Shown here: positions 1 to 8,147 of the stretch, piece after piece
Position numbering within the stretch: position 1 is the first letter of the stretch
Layout of the letters: every line of letters starts with the position of its first letter
Assembly: GCF_035645195.1 (NCBI RefSeq)
Contig: NZ_DASQNA010000016.1
Span: 1-64,000, forward strand
Origin: Paenibacillus sp.
GTDB taxonomy: Bacteria; Bacillota; Bacilli; Paenibacillales; YIM-B00363
Direction of reading: 5' to 3'
DNA length: 64,000 bases
Position numbers and translations under genes: made by a program
The notes under the pieces: model-generated
Told to the model about the DNA's origin: nothing
Seen by the model: the letters and a program-made list of their open reading frames with translations, nothing else
The model's database searches: none

Positions 1-870
1 GCCAAGCGCAAGGGCGAATGGCTCGAGCTGAAGCTGCCGGAGACGCTGGCGGCCGTGCCGCTGAACGGGCTCATGCAGCTGCTGCCGATTCCCGGCAAGG
101 TCGCCGGGCGGCTCATCTCGGTGAACGGCGTGCAGCGGCAGGGCAAGCTGCTCCGGCTGAAGCTGTTCCCAGAAGAGCGCCCGGAGTTCGAGCCGGAATG
201 GATGGAGCTCAACGTCTTGTACGAGGACGACTACTGCCTCGTCGTGAACAAGCCCGACGGCATGGAGGTCCATCCGAGCGTCAAGGGACAACGCGGCACG
301 CTCGCGCATAAAGTCGCCGCGTATTACGACATGACGAACCAGAAGTGCCGGGTTCGCCATATTCACCGGCTCGACAAGGATACGACCGGCCCGGTGCTGT
401 ACGCGAAGAACGAGCTCGCGCACTACGTCTTCGACGCCGCGATGCGCGAGAAGCGCATCGAACGGATCTATACCGCCCTGGCCGAGGGCGTCTTCAAGGA
501 CGCGAAGGGCGTCATCGACGCGCCCATCGGACAAGACCGCCACCATTCCACGCGGCGTCGGGTCAGCGAGACCGGCGAATCGGCGGTCACGCGGTACGAG
601 GTGATCGAGCGGTTCGCCGATCACACGCTCGTGCGGCTGCGGCTCGAGACCGGCCGCACGCATCAAATCCGGGTGCATCTCGCGCACCTCGGGCACCCGA
701 TCGCCGGCGACGGCTTGTACGGCGGCCATCGTCCGCTCATGCAGCGCCAGGCGCTGCACGGCGAGCAGCTCGTTTGGCACCACCCGTGGACCGGCGACCG
801 GATGAGCGTCCGGGCGCCGCTGCCGGACGATTTCGCCGCGGCGCTGCGCGCCCTGCGCGGCCGCAAATAA
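1..870 (+). CDS. RluA-family 23S rRNA pseudouridine synthase (5' partial)
   Basis: The reading frame is open from the first base, so the true start lies outside the window; 289 residues are visible. The family isomerises uridine to pseudouridine in rRNA. The catalytic motif is HRLDKDTTG, with the Asp nucleophile and Thr-Gly where Ser-Gly is commoner. A C-terminal TGRTHQIRVHLAHLGHPI segment is characteristic of RluA/RluD. The visible N-terminal part fits an S4-like RNA-binding stretch (GRLISVNGVQ). Which paralogue (RluD, YlyB or YjbO type) cannot be decided here. A strong hairpin terminator follows directly. Confidence 0.9.
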   Translation, partial: AKRKGEWLELKLPETLAAVPLNGLMQLLPIPGKVAGRLISVNGVQRQGKLLRLKLFPEERPEFEPEWMELNVLYEDDYCLVVNKPDGMEVHPSVKGQRGTLAHKVAAYYDMTNQKCRVRHIHRLDKDTTGPVLYAKNELAHYVFDAAMREKRIERIYTALAEGVFKDAKGVIDAPIGQDRHHSTRRRVSETGESAVTRYEVIERFADHTLVRLRLETGRTHQIRVHLAHLGHPIAGDGLYGGHRPLMQRQALHGEQLVWHHPWTGDRMSVRAPLPDDFAAALRALRGRK

Positions 871-873
871 TGC

Positions 874-907
874 AAAACGACGGAGCCCGGCGCTCCGTCG
901 TTTTTTT
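874..907. terminator. Rho-independent terminator, bidirectional
   Basis: An ACGACGGAGC/GCTCCGTCGT stem with a 5-base loop is flanked by an A run on the left and seven T on the right. It can end both the pseudouridine synthase gene and the convergent gene at 921. Confidence 0.9.
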
Positions 908-920
908 ATGCTCGTGAAAC

Positions 921-1310
921 TTACCCGCCCGAGCCGCCCATCCGCGAAGCGGCGTCGCGGACGGCGTCGACCAACCGGTCGAATCCGCTCCCCACGGCCG
1001 CCGCCAGCTCGGCGACCGACTGGCGCAGACCGACGAGCGCGCCCGTCTGCTCTTCGATCGCTTCGGTCTGCGCATCGATCGATGCGCTGACGCCGGCGAC
1101 TTCCTGAGACAGCCCGGCGAACGCGAGCAGGAGCGCGATGACGACCGCGGCCGTGCCGACGAGCAGCAGCAGCGCGATTACCCAGCGCTGGTTGTACCAC
1201 GGCTTCGGCCGAGCGTGCAAATCCCCTCTCGGCGGGAAGCCCCCGCCGTACGGGTCCATATAGTACATGCGATCATCCGACGGTTTCGGCGTGCGATTCG
1301 GTTCGTTCAT
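921..1310 (-). CDS. Small membrane protein with one TM helix and a coiled-coil tail
   Basis: The 129-residue protein is of unknown function. A short charged, Pro/Gly/Tyr-rich cytoplasmic N-terminus (about residues 1-40) precedes one strong membrane helix (about 45-68, VIALLLLVGTAAVVIALLL) and a heptad-like stretch rich in Ala, Glu, Gln and Val. That tail resembles the repeats of a methyl-accepting or BLOC-like helical region. The ATG at 1310 was chosen because AGGAGG lies 8 bases upstream; an upstream in-frame start has no ribosome site. It converges on the pseudouridine synthase and shares its terminator. Confidence 0.75.
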   Translation of the reverse strand: MNEPNRTPKPSDDRMYYMDPYGGGFPPRGDLHARPKPWYNQRWVIALLLLVGTAAVVIALLLAFAGLSQEVAGVSASIDAQTEAIEEQTGALVGLRQSVAELAAAVGSGFDRLVDAVRDAASRMGGSGG

Positions 1311-1488
1311 GATGTCTGACCTCCTATGCGCCGCGCTCCCGGCCAAGGGCGGGCGGCGGCGAATTTGCCACAGCATTCGGGGGACGGGCCGCCGTTTCGG
1401 TCCGTTCCCCCGCCTGTCCCCTGCATAAATGGGCGCCTTTTACACATAGTAAAAGAGGAAATTTTCCCACCCCAAGGAGGCCTACATC

Positions 1489-1743
1489 GTGAAAAACCAA
1501 GGCAACAGCATGCAGCCGCAAAACCCGAACGCGCAGGCGCAGCAATCTCTCGACCATCTGCACAACTCCGTAGCGATGGCGCAATCGCACCCGGACGCGC
1601 AAATGATCCAGCAGGCGGAAAACTCGCTCGAGAAAGCGGAGCGCTCCGTCGCCCAGATGGAAGGCGAAAGCAAGCCGCAAGCCGTCCAGCTCGCGCAGAG
1701 CGAGCTCCGGGAGGAGCAGGAAAACCTTCAATCGCTTCAATAA
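1489..1743 (+). CDS. Small Gln/Glu-rich helical protein, unknown
   Basis: The 84-residue protein starts with GTG, preceded by AAGGAGG. It is almost entirely polar (Gln, Ala, Glu, Ser, Asn), with a long predicted amphipathic helix from about residue 15 to the end and no signal peptide, Cys or membrane segment. Short proteins of this type are common in Paenibacillaceae and some are spore- or stress-associated, but no motif identifies this one. It is monocistronic, with its own terminator right after the stop. Confidence 0.7.
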   Translation: MKNQGNSMQPQNPNAQAQQSLDHLHNSVAMAQSHPDAQMIQQAENSLEKAERSVAQMEGESKPQAVQLAQSELREEQENLQSLQ

Positions 1744-1763
1744 GCTCAACATCTTCAAGACGA

Positions 1764-1790
1764 AAGAGCATCCTCGCCGATGCTCTTTTT
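1764..1790 (+). terminator. Rho-independent terminator
   Basis: AAGAGCAT and ATGCTCTT pair around a short loop and are followed by TTTTT, 20 bases after the stop of the small Gln-rich protein. Confidence 0.85.
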
Positions 1791-1858
1791 GCTTTGCCGC
1801 CGGCGCTGGCGATTCCGTCCTCCGTTGGTTACACTGAGGGGGAAAGGAGCGATCGCTG

Positions 1859-2731
1859 GTGACGGCTTGGTTCGCCGCTTGGCGGCGCTTATGGAACGAA
1901 TGGAGACGCCGGCGCGCGTCGGCTCGGTTCACCCCCGGCGCAGTGCTGAACGGCCGGTACGAAATCGTGCGGCCGCTCGGCGAAGGCAGCTACGGGCTCG
2001 CGTATTTGTGCCGCGACCGGCAAGCGGGCGGAACGCCGTGCGTCGTCAAGCACGTCCGGCCGCTCCGCGGCGGCGGCCGGGCGAAGGCCGAGGCGGCGCA
2101 CGGCATCGAAACCGCGATGCTCGAGCGGCTCCGCCACCCGGCGATTCCCCGCCTGCTCGAGAAGTTCGAGCAGCGCGGCGCTTACTTGTTCGCGATGGAA
2201 TACGCCCCGGGCCGGAGCCTGGAGCAACTGCTGTTCGAAGAGGATCGCGTCTATAAGGAGGAAGAGGCGCTCGCGCTGCTGCGGCGCCTGCTCGACATCG
2301 TGCGGGACGTGCACGAAGCGGGCATCGTGCATCGGGACATCCGCATCGCCAACGTCGTCGCGGACGGCGACCGGCTCCGCTTGATCGATTTCGGGCTCGC
2401 ACGGGAGCTGCGCGGCCGGCCGGCGGACGGGACGCCGGACGACGTCGAGCCGGGCGATCCGCCGGAGAAGCTGTTGCGCCGGCGGATCGACGTGACGAGC
2501 GACTTTTACGCGCTCGGGCATTTGCTGCTTTTCTTGCTGTACAGCGCCTACCCGGAAGACGACGCGGCGGAGGAGCGCAGCTGGGAGGAAGAGCTAACGT
2601 CGCTCGCCCCGGCAACGAAAAGGCTGCTCCGCCGGTTGCTGATGGCGGAACAGCCTTATGGATCGGCTCGAGAGGCGGCCGAGGACGTCGATGCGGCGCT
2701 GCGCGCATGCGCCGAGCGGCGCGGCGATTAG
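1859..2731 (+). CDS. Cytosolic serine/threonine protein kinase (PknB-like fold)
   Basis: The 290-residue protein contains a complete kinase domain from about residue 32. The glycine loop is LGEGSYGLAY, the ATP lysine is in PCVVKHV, the catalytic loop is HRDIRIAN and the metal motif is DFG. The usual Lys after HRD is Arg here, as in some tyrosine kinases. There is no transmembrane helix or PASTA/sensor domain, so it is a soluble stand-alone kinase rather than PrkC. The GTG start is supported by AAAGGAG upstream. The ORF ends by overlapping the tail of the convergent Gly/Tyr-rich gene by 4 bases. Substrates are unknown. Confidence 0.85.
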   Translation: MTAWFAAWRRLWNEWRRRRASARFTPGAVLNGRYEIVRPLGEGSYGLAYLCRDRQAGGTPCVVKHVRPLRGGGRAKAEAAHGIETAMLERLRHPAIPRLLEKFEQRGAYLFAMEYAPGRSLEQLLFEEDRVYKEEEALALLRRLLDIVRDVHEAGIVHRDIRIANVVADGDRLRLIDFGLARELRGRPADGTPDDVEPGDPPEKLLRRRIDVTSDFYALGHLLLFLLYSAYPEDDAAEERSWEEELTSLAPATKRLLRRLLMAEQPYGSAREAAEDVDAALRACAERRGD

Positions 2732-2919
2732 CTGCTGAAGCTGGAGTAGCCCTTCTTCTTGTAGTATCCGTGGCCGTGCTGGTTGTGCGGCGGCGCGCCG
2801 TATTTCGGTTTATGGAAATGATCGCTGCTGCTGAACTTTTTGTACCCGCCGCCGTAATGCGGCCCGTAATGCTTCTTATGCGAGGACGATAGCAGCATCT
2901 TAAGCAATTTTTTCAACAT
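2728..2919 (-). CDS. 63-residue His/Gly/Tyr/Lys/Ser-rich protein
   Basis: A perfect AAGGAGGG site precedes the ATG. After a short amphipathic Leu/Lys N-terminus (MLKKLLKMLL) the protein is low-complexity: HYGP, HYGGGYKK, HGHGYYKKKGY, ending in Ser/Phe. There is no signal peptide or cysteine. The composition resembles small spore-coat proteins of Bacillales (Gly/Tyr/His-rich morphogenetic or crust proteins), but that link is inference. Its 3' end overlaps the kinase gene by 4 bases in convergent orientation. Confidence 0.7.
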   Translation of the reverse strand: MLKKLLKMLLSSSHKKHYGPHYGGGYKKFSSSDHFHKPKYGAPPHNQHGHGYYKKKGYSSFSS

Positions 2920-3045
2920 CGCCGAGCCCTCCTTAGGTTTTAAAGTACTATACGAATCCATGGCTCGTCCGGTTGCGTACGCTGGGCGTCTTTGGTACGT
3001 TGGAAGCAACGCAGTCCCGTACGAACGGGGGAAAGGAAGAGGAAC

Positions 3046-3528
3046 ATGTCCGTTTACGACTACAGCGCCGTCTCGATTCGCGGCGAGAACGTGCCGCTGT
3101 CGCGGTACGAAGGGAACGTGCTGCTCATCGTCAACACCGCCAGCGAATGCGGGTTCACGCCGCAGTACAAAGGGCTTCAGGAGCTTTACGAGAAATACCG
3201 GGAGCAAGGCCTCGAGGTGCTCGGCTTCCCGTGCAACCAATTCGGCGGCCAAGAGCCCGGGGGCGAGGAGCAGATCGCGTCGTTCTGCGAAACGAATTAC
3301 GGCGTAACGTTCCCGATGTTCGCGAAGGTCGACGTGAACGGCGACCACGCGCATCCGCTGTTCCAGTACCTGAAGAAGGAAGCGCCCGGCGTGCTCGGCA
3401 CGCAAGCGATCAAATGGAACTTCACCAAATTCCTGGTCGATCGCAAAGGCGAAGTCGTGCGCCGGTACGCGTCTACGGACACGCCGGAAAGCTTGGAAGC
3501 GGACATCCGGGCGGCGTTGGACGCTTAA
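3046..3528 (+). CDS. Glutathione peroxidase (thiol peroxidase, BsaA/GPx family)
   Basis: 160 residues, the usual family length. It reduces peroxides, in bacteria usually with thioredoxin. The peroxidatic Cys is C35 in NTASECGFT. GFPCNQFGGQEPG (C63) and WNFTKFLVD, carrying the conserved Gln, Trp and Asn, complete the active site. It is the cysteine, not the selenocysteine, form. ATG 3046 was chosen over an upstream in-frame start because GAAAGGAAGAGG lies just before it. It is a single gene, divergent from the Gly/Tyr-rich gene. Confidence 0.95.
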   Translation: MSVYDYSAVSIRGENVPLSRYEGNVLLIVNTASECGFTPQYKGLQELYEKYREQGLEVLGFPCNQFGGQEPGGEEQIASFCETNYGVTFPMFAKVDVNGDHAHPLFQYLKKEAPGVLGTQAIKWNFTKFLVDRKGEVVRRYASTDTPESLEADIRAALDA

Positions 3529-3577
3529 GCATAAGCGAAGCGACGGCCGGCCGCCAGGCCGGCCCGGTCGCAGCCGG

Positions 3578-4198
3578 TCAGCCGCCCCACAAGGTTCTTA
3601 TTCCCGCGGCGCCGAGCGCGTATACCGCGAAGAAGTACGCGCACGTCGCGGCGAACAGCCCGTAGCCCAAGGCGATCAGCAAGCCGTCCCGACGCAGCAG
3701 CCCGAGCGACAGGAAGACGATCGCATACGCCGGGATGGCATTGGAGAGCGGCAGCGGCAGCGGCAGCATCATGCCGATGGAGCTGGCGATGATGCCGACG
3801 GCGTGCGCCGCACGCAGCGGCGGCGCGGCGGTCAAGGCGAACAGCCGCGGCTTCGACCACCCGTCGACGCGCCGCAGCAGCGCCGCGGCTTTGTCCGCGA
3901 TCAGGCGCATGTGCGTTTGTTTGACGCGAATGCGGCCGAGCCTTCGCGGAAGGCGCAGCGGCAGCCCCGTGATCATGCTGAGGCAGATCAAGACGATCAG
4001 CACGCCGAAGGGCGTGCTCGTCCCCGGAATCGATACGGGCAGCAGGAACGGCACGGTCAGCATCATGACCGCGGCCAGCATCCCTTCCTTCCCGATGCGG
4101 TCCAGCAGTTCGTTGATTTCCAACCCTTCCGGCGGCGTATCGGCGGCGATGTCGCTCAGCAGCTCGGATACGCGAACGTCCGTATGGAACGATTTCAT
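3578..4198 (-). CDS. ExoD-family exopolysaccharide synthesis membrane protein
   Basis: The 206-residue protein has a soluble N-terminus (LSDLLxDI-like region with ELLDRIGKEG) and about four membrane helices, including MLAAVMMLTVPFLLPVSIPG, a hallmark of ExoD proteins (PF06055). The motif TSTPFGVLI is also typical. ExoD was named for succinoglycan production in Rhizobium; the biochemical role is unknown. The ATG at 4198 has CGGAGG upstream, and a longer in-frame extension to 4882 would cross the riboswitch region and is rejected. It is divergent from the guanidine riboswitch/SMR unit. Confidence 0.85.
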   Translation of the reverse strand: MKSFHTDVRVSELLSDIAADTPPEGLEINELLDRIGKEGMLAAVMMLTVPFLLPVSIPGTSTPFGVLIVLICLSMITGLPLRLPRRLGRIRVKQTHMRLIADKAAALLRRVDGWSKPRLFALTAAPPLRAAHAVGIIASSIGMMLPLPLPLSNAIPAYAIVFLSLGLLRRDGLLIALGYGLFAATCAYFFAVYALGAAGIRTLWGG

Positions 4199-4322
4199 GA
4201 AGCGCACCTCCGTTGGTTTCCATGGATGTATACGAGCCTGCGCCGCCGCGGGTTCCGCTTTCCGGACAGGCGAGGCTCTTTCGGGAACGCCGGGCTCGTG
4301 GTATGATGGTACCTGTCGGTTT

Positions 4323-4419
4323 CCTAGGGTTCCTCGAATCGCTGTCCGCGGTTCGGTACGGTCCGAGAGGAAACGCGCGGCGACGCCGCGTACACGGAGG
4401 GAGAAAAGCCCGGGAGATC
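4323..4419 (+). promoter_or_regulatory. Guanidine-I (ykkC) riboswitch aptamer
   Basis: The ordered conserved blocks of the ykkC class are all present: CTAGGGTTCC (from 4324), GGTCCGAGAGG (about 4360), then ACACGGAGGGA and AAAAGCCCGGGAGA at the 3' end (about 4392-4417). A GC stem (CGCGGCGACGCCGCG) takes the place of the variable hairpin. Known members bind free guanidinium and turn on exporters or guanidine-degrading enzymes. The gene downstream is a SugE/Gdx-type SMR protein, exactly the expected partner. A TATGAT -10-like hexamer lies at 4302-4307. Confidence 0.93.
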
Positions 4420-4441
4420 CATTGCGATGTTCCGGGCTCTT
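4407..4441 (+). terminator. Riboswitch expression-platform hairpin
   Basis: The 3' end of the aptamer (AGCCCGGGA, 4407-4415) can pair with TTCCGGGCT (4430-4438), followed by CTCTTT. Using aptamer bases in the hairpin is the usual ykkC switching logic: ligand binding would free the transcript. The T tract is interrupted, so termination strength is uncertain. Confidence 0.65.
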
Positions 4442-4492
4442 TGCCGTGCGCCGCCCCGGAACATCCGCCATCCGCATTCTGGAAGGAGGAAG

Positions 4493-4816
4493 ATGCTTTT
4501 GGCTTGGCTGTACCTCGCCGCCGCGGGCGTGCTCGAGGTCGTATGGGCGCTGACGTTGAAGGCTTCCCACGGCTTCACCCGCCTCGGTCCGTCGCTGCTC
4601 ACGTTCGCGTTCATGGCGGCCAGCTTCTACTTGCTCGCGCTCGCGACCAAAACGCTGCCGATCGGCACCGCGTACGCCGTGTGGACCGGCATCGGCGCCG
4701 TAGGCGCCGCGATCTTCGGCATGCTGTTCCTGCACGAACCCGTCAGCGCGCCTCGGCTGTTCTTCTTGGCTTTGATCGTCGCCGGACTGATCGGGCTTAA
4801 GCTGACGTCGGGCTAA
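4493..4816 (+). CDS. gdx: SMR-family guanidinium exporter (Gdx/SugE type)
   Basis: 107 residues with four membrane helices, the normal SMR length. The essential glutamate of helix 1 is E15 (AGVLEVVWA); [15 protein letters not shown] and [14 protein letters not shown] are SugE/Gdx signatures. Gdx proteins are proton-coupled guanidinium antiporters that act as antiparallel homodimers, so a single gene suffices. The start is set by GGAAGGAGGA immediately upstream. The guanidine-I riboswitch in its leader independently supports the substrate. It ends at a strong bidirectional terminator. Confidence 0.93.
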   Translation: MLLAWLYLAAAGVLEVVWALTLKASHGFTRLGPSLLTFAFMAASFYLLALATKTLPIGTAYAVWTGIGAVGAAIFGMLFLHEPVSAPRLFFLALIVAGLIGLKLTSG

Positions 4817-4839
4817 GCGATACCGATACCGAAACAACG

Positions 4840-4870
4840 AAAGGCTCAACCCCGAAGGGTTGAGCCTTTC
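4840..4870. terminator. Rho-independent terminator, bidirectional
   Basis: A 13-bp perfect stem AAAGGCTCAACCC/GGGTTGAGCCTTT with a 4-base loop separates the convergent SMR and glnS genes. Confidence 0.85.
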
Positions 4871-4896
4871 TGTCGTCGCCACCGTTCCGGTCGGCG

Positions 4897-6618
4897 TTAC
4901 ACTTCGAACGAGCTCTTCAGCGATACGATTCGGTTGAACACCGGGCGCCCCGGTTCGGACACCTTCGGATCGACGTTGAAGTAGCCGTGCCGGAAAAATT
5001 GGAACTTGCTGTGGACGGCGACGTCCTTCATGTCCGGCTCGACGAAGCCGTTCATGACCGCAAGCGAATTCGGGTTGATGCGCTGAAGGAACGACTTGTC
5101 CGCGCCCGCCGCGCCGGCGAGCCGCTCCCCTTCCGCTTCCGGCTCCGCCGCGTCCCCGGCGTCGTCGGCTTCGTCCTCGAGAATCAGCGGCTCGTACAAG
5201 CGGAATTCCGCCGGCACCGCGCGCGTCGCCTCGACCCAGTGGATCGTCCCTTTCACCTTCCGGCCGGTAAAGCCGCTGCCGCTCTTCGTCTCAGGGTCGT
5301 ACGTGCAGCGCAGCTCGACGACGTTGCCCGCTTCGTCCTTGACGACCTCTTCGCATTTGATGAAGTACGCGTGTTTCAGGCGCACCTCGTTGCCCGGGAA
5401 CAGCCGGTGATATTTCGGCGGCGGATTTTCCATGAAGTCGTCGCGCTCGATGTAAATTTCGCGCGAGAACGGAATGTGCCGAACGCCCATCTCCGGGTTT
5501 TCCGGATTGTTCTCCGCCTCCAGCATCTCGACCTGCCCTTCGGGGTAGTTCGTGATGACGACCTTAAGCGGGTCGAGCACCGCCATCGTGCGCGGCGCCG
5601 TCAGCTTCAAGTCTTCGCGGATGTAATGATCGAGCATGCGCGCGTCGACCGCCCCGCTGCTGCGGGAGATGCCCGTCGCCAGGATGAAGTCGCGAATCGA
5701 CTTCGGCGTGAAGCCGCGGCGGCGGAAGCCCGAAATCGTCGGCATGCGCGGATCGTCCCACCCGTCGACGAATTTCTCGTCGACGAGCAGCTTCAGTTTC
5801 CGCTTGCTCATGACCGCGTTCGTCAAATTGAGCCGGCCGAATTCGTACTGCCGAGACACGTGCGGCATTTCGCATTCGCGGATGACCCAGTCGTAGAACG
5901 GCCGCTGGTCTTCGAACTCGAGCGTGCAGAGCGAGTGCGTGACGCCTTCGATCGCGTCTTCGAGCGGATGCGCGTAGGCGTACATCGGGTAAATGCACCA
6001 TTGGTCGCCCGTGTTATGGTGATGCGCGTGAGCGATCCGATAAATGACCGGGTCGCGCAGGTTGATATTCGGCGAAGCCATATCGATTTTGGCGCGCAGC
6101 ACCTTCTCGCCGTTGCCGAATTCCCCGGCGCGCATGCGCGCGAACAAATCGAGGTTTTCCTCGACCGACCGGTTCCGGTACGGGCTTTCGCGCCCCGGCT
6201 CGGTAAGCGTGCCCCGCATTTCCCGAATTTCGTCCGCCGAACTGTCGTCCACGAACGCGAGCCCTTTTTTGATCAGCAGCACCGCCCGTTCGTACATTTC
6301 CTCGAAGTAGTCGGAGGCGAAGAACAGACCGTCCCAATCGTAGCCGAGCCATTTCACGTCTTCCTTGATCGCCTCGACGTACTCGGTGTCTTCCTTCAGC
6401 GGGTTCGTGTCGTCGAACCTCAAGTTCGTGCGCCCGCCGAATTCGTCGGCGATGCCGAAGTTCAGCACGATCGACCGCGCGTGGCCGATATGGAGATACC
6501 CGTTCGGCTCCGGCGGAAACCTCGTGACGATTTCCTTCGTTCGGCCCGCCTTCAGATCTTCGACGATAATCGTCTTGATGAAGTTGGAGGATTCTTCGAC
6601 GCGTTCTGCCACTATCAT
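4897..6618 (-). CDS. glnS: Glutaminyl-tRNA synthetase
   Basis: The 573-residue class I synthetase charges tRNA-Gln directly. The HIGH motif is at residues 43-46 (after PPEPNGYL) and the KMSKS-equivalent VMSKRK at 269-274; the GlnRS-specific FDDTNP follows HIGH. The C-terminal anticodon-binding beta-barrels carry an acidic, Ala/Glu-rich linker of about 35 residues (around 495-530). Most Bacillota lack this enzyme and use GatCAB on Glu-tRNA-Gln; several Paenibacillaceae carry a glnS thought to be acquired. ATG 6618 has AAAGGA just upstream; GTG 6612 is an alternative. No T-box leader is visible in the 80-base gap upstream. Confidence 0.95.
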   Translation of the reverse strand: MIVAERVEESSNFIKTIIVEDLKAGRTKEIVTRFPPEPNGYLHIGHARSIVLNFGIADEFGGRTNLRFDDTNPLKEDTEYVEAIKEDVKWLGYDWDGLFFASDYFEEMYERAVLLIKKGLAFVDDSSADEIREMRGTLTEPGRESPYRNRSVEENLDLFARMRAGEFGNGEKVLRAKIDMASPNINLRDPVIYRIAHAHHHNTGDQWCIYPMYAYAHPLEDAIEGVTHSLCTLEFEDQRPFYDWVIRECEMPHVSRQYEFGRLNLTNAVMSKRKLKLLVDEKFVDGWDDPRMPTISGFRRRGFTPKSIRDFILATGISRSSGAVDARMLDHYIREDLKLTAPRTMAVLDPLKVVITNYPEGQVEMLEAENNPENPEMGVRHIPFSREIYIERDDFMENPPPKYHRLFPGNEVRLKHAYFIKCEEVVKDEAGNVVELRCTYDPETKSGSGFTGRKVKGTIHWVEATRAVPAEFRLYEPLILEDEADDAGDAAEPEAEGERLAGAAGADKSFLQRINPNSLAVMNGFVEPDMKDVAVHSKFQFFRHGYFNVDPKVSEPGRPVFNRIVSLKSSFEV

Positions 6619-6700
6619 CCCATCCTTTGCGCTACCGTTTCTGCTTCGTTAATCCCTAAATCGTACCATAAAATCGAAGCAAAATAAAAATCGGCGCGCG

Positions 6701-7426
6701 TCACACTTCCTTGCGGACGAAATACGCGAAGCTTCCCGCGAAAAACAAAACGAACGAGCCGGCGACGACGAGCAGCAGCGAATCGAGAGGCACGTTGAAC
6801 GCCCCGAAGCTGAGCGCCTCCCGCGGGATCATGGCCAGCGCCGGCTGCGCCCACGGGTAATACGGCCCGTACCGTTCCGAATTGGCGATCAGCATGTTCG
6901 GCAGCGTCAGGATGACGTTCGCCGCCATCGGGCCGGCGAAGCCGGACCAAGCGGCGGACGCCCCGAGCTGCAGGGCGGCGAGCGGCAGGCTGGCGACCCA
7001 GCCGCCGACGGCGCAGCGGAGCAGCAGCTCCCACGGGGCCGGCGCGGGGAATCCGCGCAGCAGTCCGGCGAGCAGCACCCCGCCGAACACGAGCAGCTGC
7101 ACGAACGCGAGCAGCCCCGCGACGACGCCGAATTTCGCGAGGAACACGTCGCCCGGGCGCACCGGCATCGCGAGGATTTGTTTCCATCCGCCGCCGGCGT
7201 GCTCGAAGCGGCACACGAGCGCGGCGAATACGCCCGCGAGCAGCGGAAGGAATAAAAGCCCGTGCAGCAACGCTGCGCTGCCCAGCGCCCCCGTCCACGG
7301 GTCCCCTCTGCCTTCGCCCGCGTCCGCGAGGCAAACGAGCGTCGTGAGCGCCGGACTGACGAGCGCCGGCGCCCAGAGCGGGGAGCGGCGCAGCTTCAAC
7401 AGTTCCGACCGTACGCTTCTCAGCAT
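6701..7426 (-). CDS. ABC-2 type permease, bacitracin/lantibiotic-protection family (second)
   Basis: The 241-residue protein has about six membrane helices and starts with MLRSVRSELLKLRRSP, the LKLRRS lead-in typical of BcrB/SpaE/SpaG-like permeases. It shares FEHAGGGWKQILAMPV with the upstream paralogue (YEHATNAWKQTLALPV), so the two are diverged duplicates. The start lies one base after the stop of the upstream permease gene, showing translational coupling. It ends in FVRKEV. It probably forms a heterodimeric channel with its paralogue, driven by the ATPase encoded at 8144. Confidence 0.85.
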   Translation of the reverse strand: MLRSVRSELLKLRRSPLWAPALVSPALTTLVCLADAGEGRGDPWTGALGSAALLHGLLFLPLLAGVFAALVCRFEHAGGGWKQILAMPVRPGDVFLAKFGVVAGLLAFVQLLVFGGVLLAGLLRGFPAPAPWELLLRCAVGGWVASLPLAALQLGASAAWSGFAGPMAANVILTLPNMLIANSERYGPYYPWAQPALAMIPREALSFGAFNVPLDSLLLVVAGSFVLFFAGSFAYFVRKEV

Positions 7427-7427
7427 G

Positions 7428-8147
7428 TCACGACACGTCCTTCCGCTTGAAGTGAAGCGCACCCGCCGCCCACAGCGCCGCGCCCGTTGCGGCCCCCGCC
7501 GCCGCCGCCGTCGCCGCCGGAACGCCCTCGAACCAGGCGTACGGCCAGGTCCACGGCGCCCAGTCGGCGAGCATCGGCGCGAACATCGAGACGACCGTGC
7601 CGAGAATGCCGACGGTGAGCGGGGCGGCTTGGTGCTTGAGCGCGATGGACAGCCACGTCTGCAGCGCGGCGAAGGGCAGCGCCGCCGCCAGCGGCACGAA
7701 CGACGCGCCAAGCACGTCCGTGATGGGTACGGCGGCGCCGAAGCCCAGCGCCCAGCCCAACCCGACCGTCCCGATCGCCAGCAGCGCGCACGAGCCGGTC
7801 AGGAGCATCACCAGGACGGCCAGTTTCGCCGTGTAAACCGCGGTCCGGGAGACCGGCAGCGCCAGCGTCTGCTTCCACGCGTTCGTCGCGTGCTCGTACC
7901 CGGCCGCGAGCGAAGCGACGATCGCGATGCCGACCATCAAGGTCGGCACGGCGAGCCACGTGACGTTCCACAGCAGCCCGCCCCACAAGTCGGATGCGTA
8001 CAGGTCCATCAAATACTCGTAACGAATGCCGAAATGCACCGCTTGCAGCGCGATCACGCCGGTCGGACCAAGCGCGGCGAGCCCGACGGCGAACGTGCGG
8101 CGCAGCTTCAGCCGTTCGGCGGCCAAAACCCGCAGCCAGCCGCTCAT
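7428..8147 (-). CDS. ABC-2 type permease, bacitracin/lantibiotic-protection family (first)
   Basis: A 239-residue, roughly six-helix membrane protein starting MSGWLRVLAAERLKLRRT and carrying GYEHATNAWKQTLALPVSR, the conserved loop of this permease group. Its ATG overlaps the stop of the ATPase gene (ATGA), and the next permease starts one base after its own stop. The family exports or expels membrane-active peptides (bacitracin, lantibiotics) from the cell surface. No peptide-precursor gene is in the window, so resistance rather than self-immunity is likelier. Confidence 0.85.
   Translation of the reverse strand: MSGWLRVLAAERLKLRRTFAVGLAALGPTGVIALQAVHFGIRYEYLMDLYASDLWGGLLWNVTWLAVPTLMVGIAIVASLAAGYEHATNAWKQTLALPVSRTAVYTAKLAVLVMLLTGSCALLAIGTVGLGWALGFGAAVPITDVLGASFVPLAAALPFAALQTWLSIALKHQAAPLTVGILGTVVSMFAPMLADWAPWTWPYAWFEGVPAATAAAAGAATGAALWAAGALHFKRKDVS

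Noticed and set aside
4987-6687. 566-codon open frame opposite glnS
   Set aside because: Antisense shadow of a clear GlnRS gene; composition is Arg/Val/His-rich with no domain, as expected in high-GC DNA.
6619-6700. T-box leader for glnS
   Set aside because: Only about 80 bases upstream and no specifier-loop or T-box sequence.
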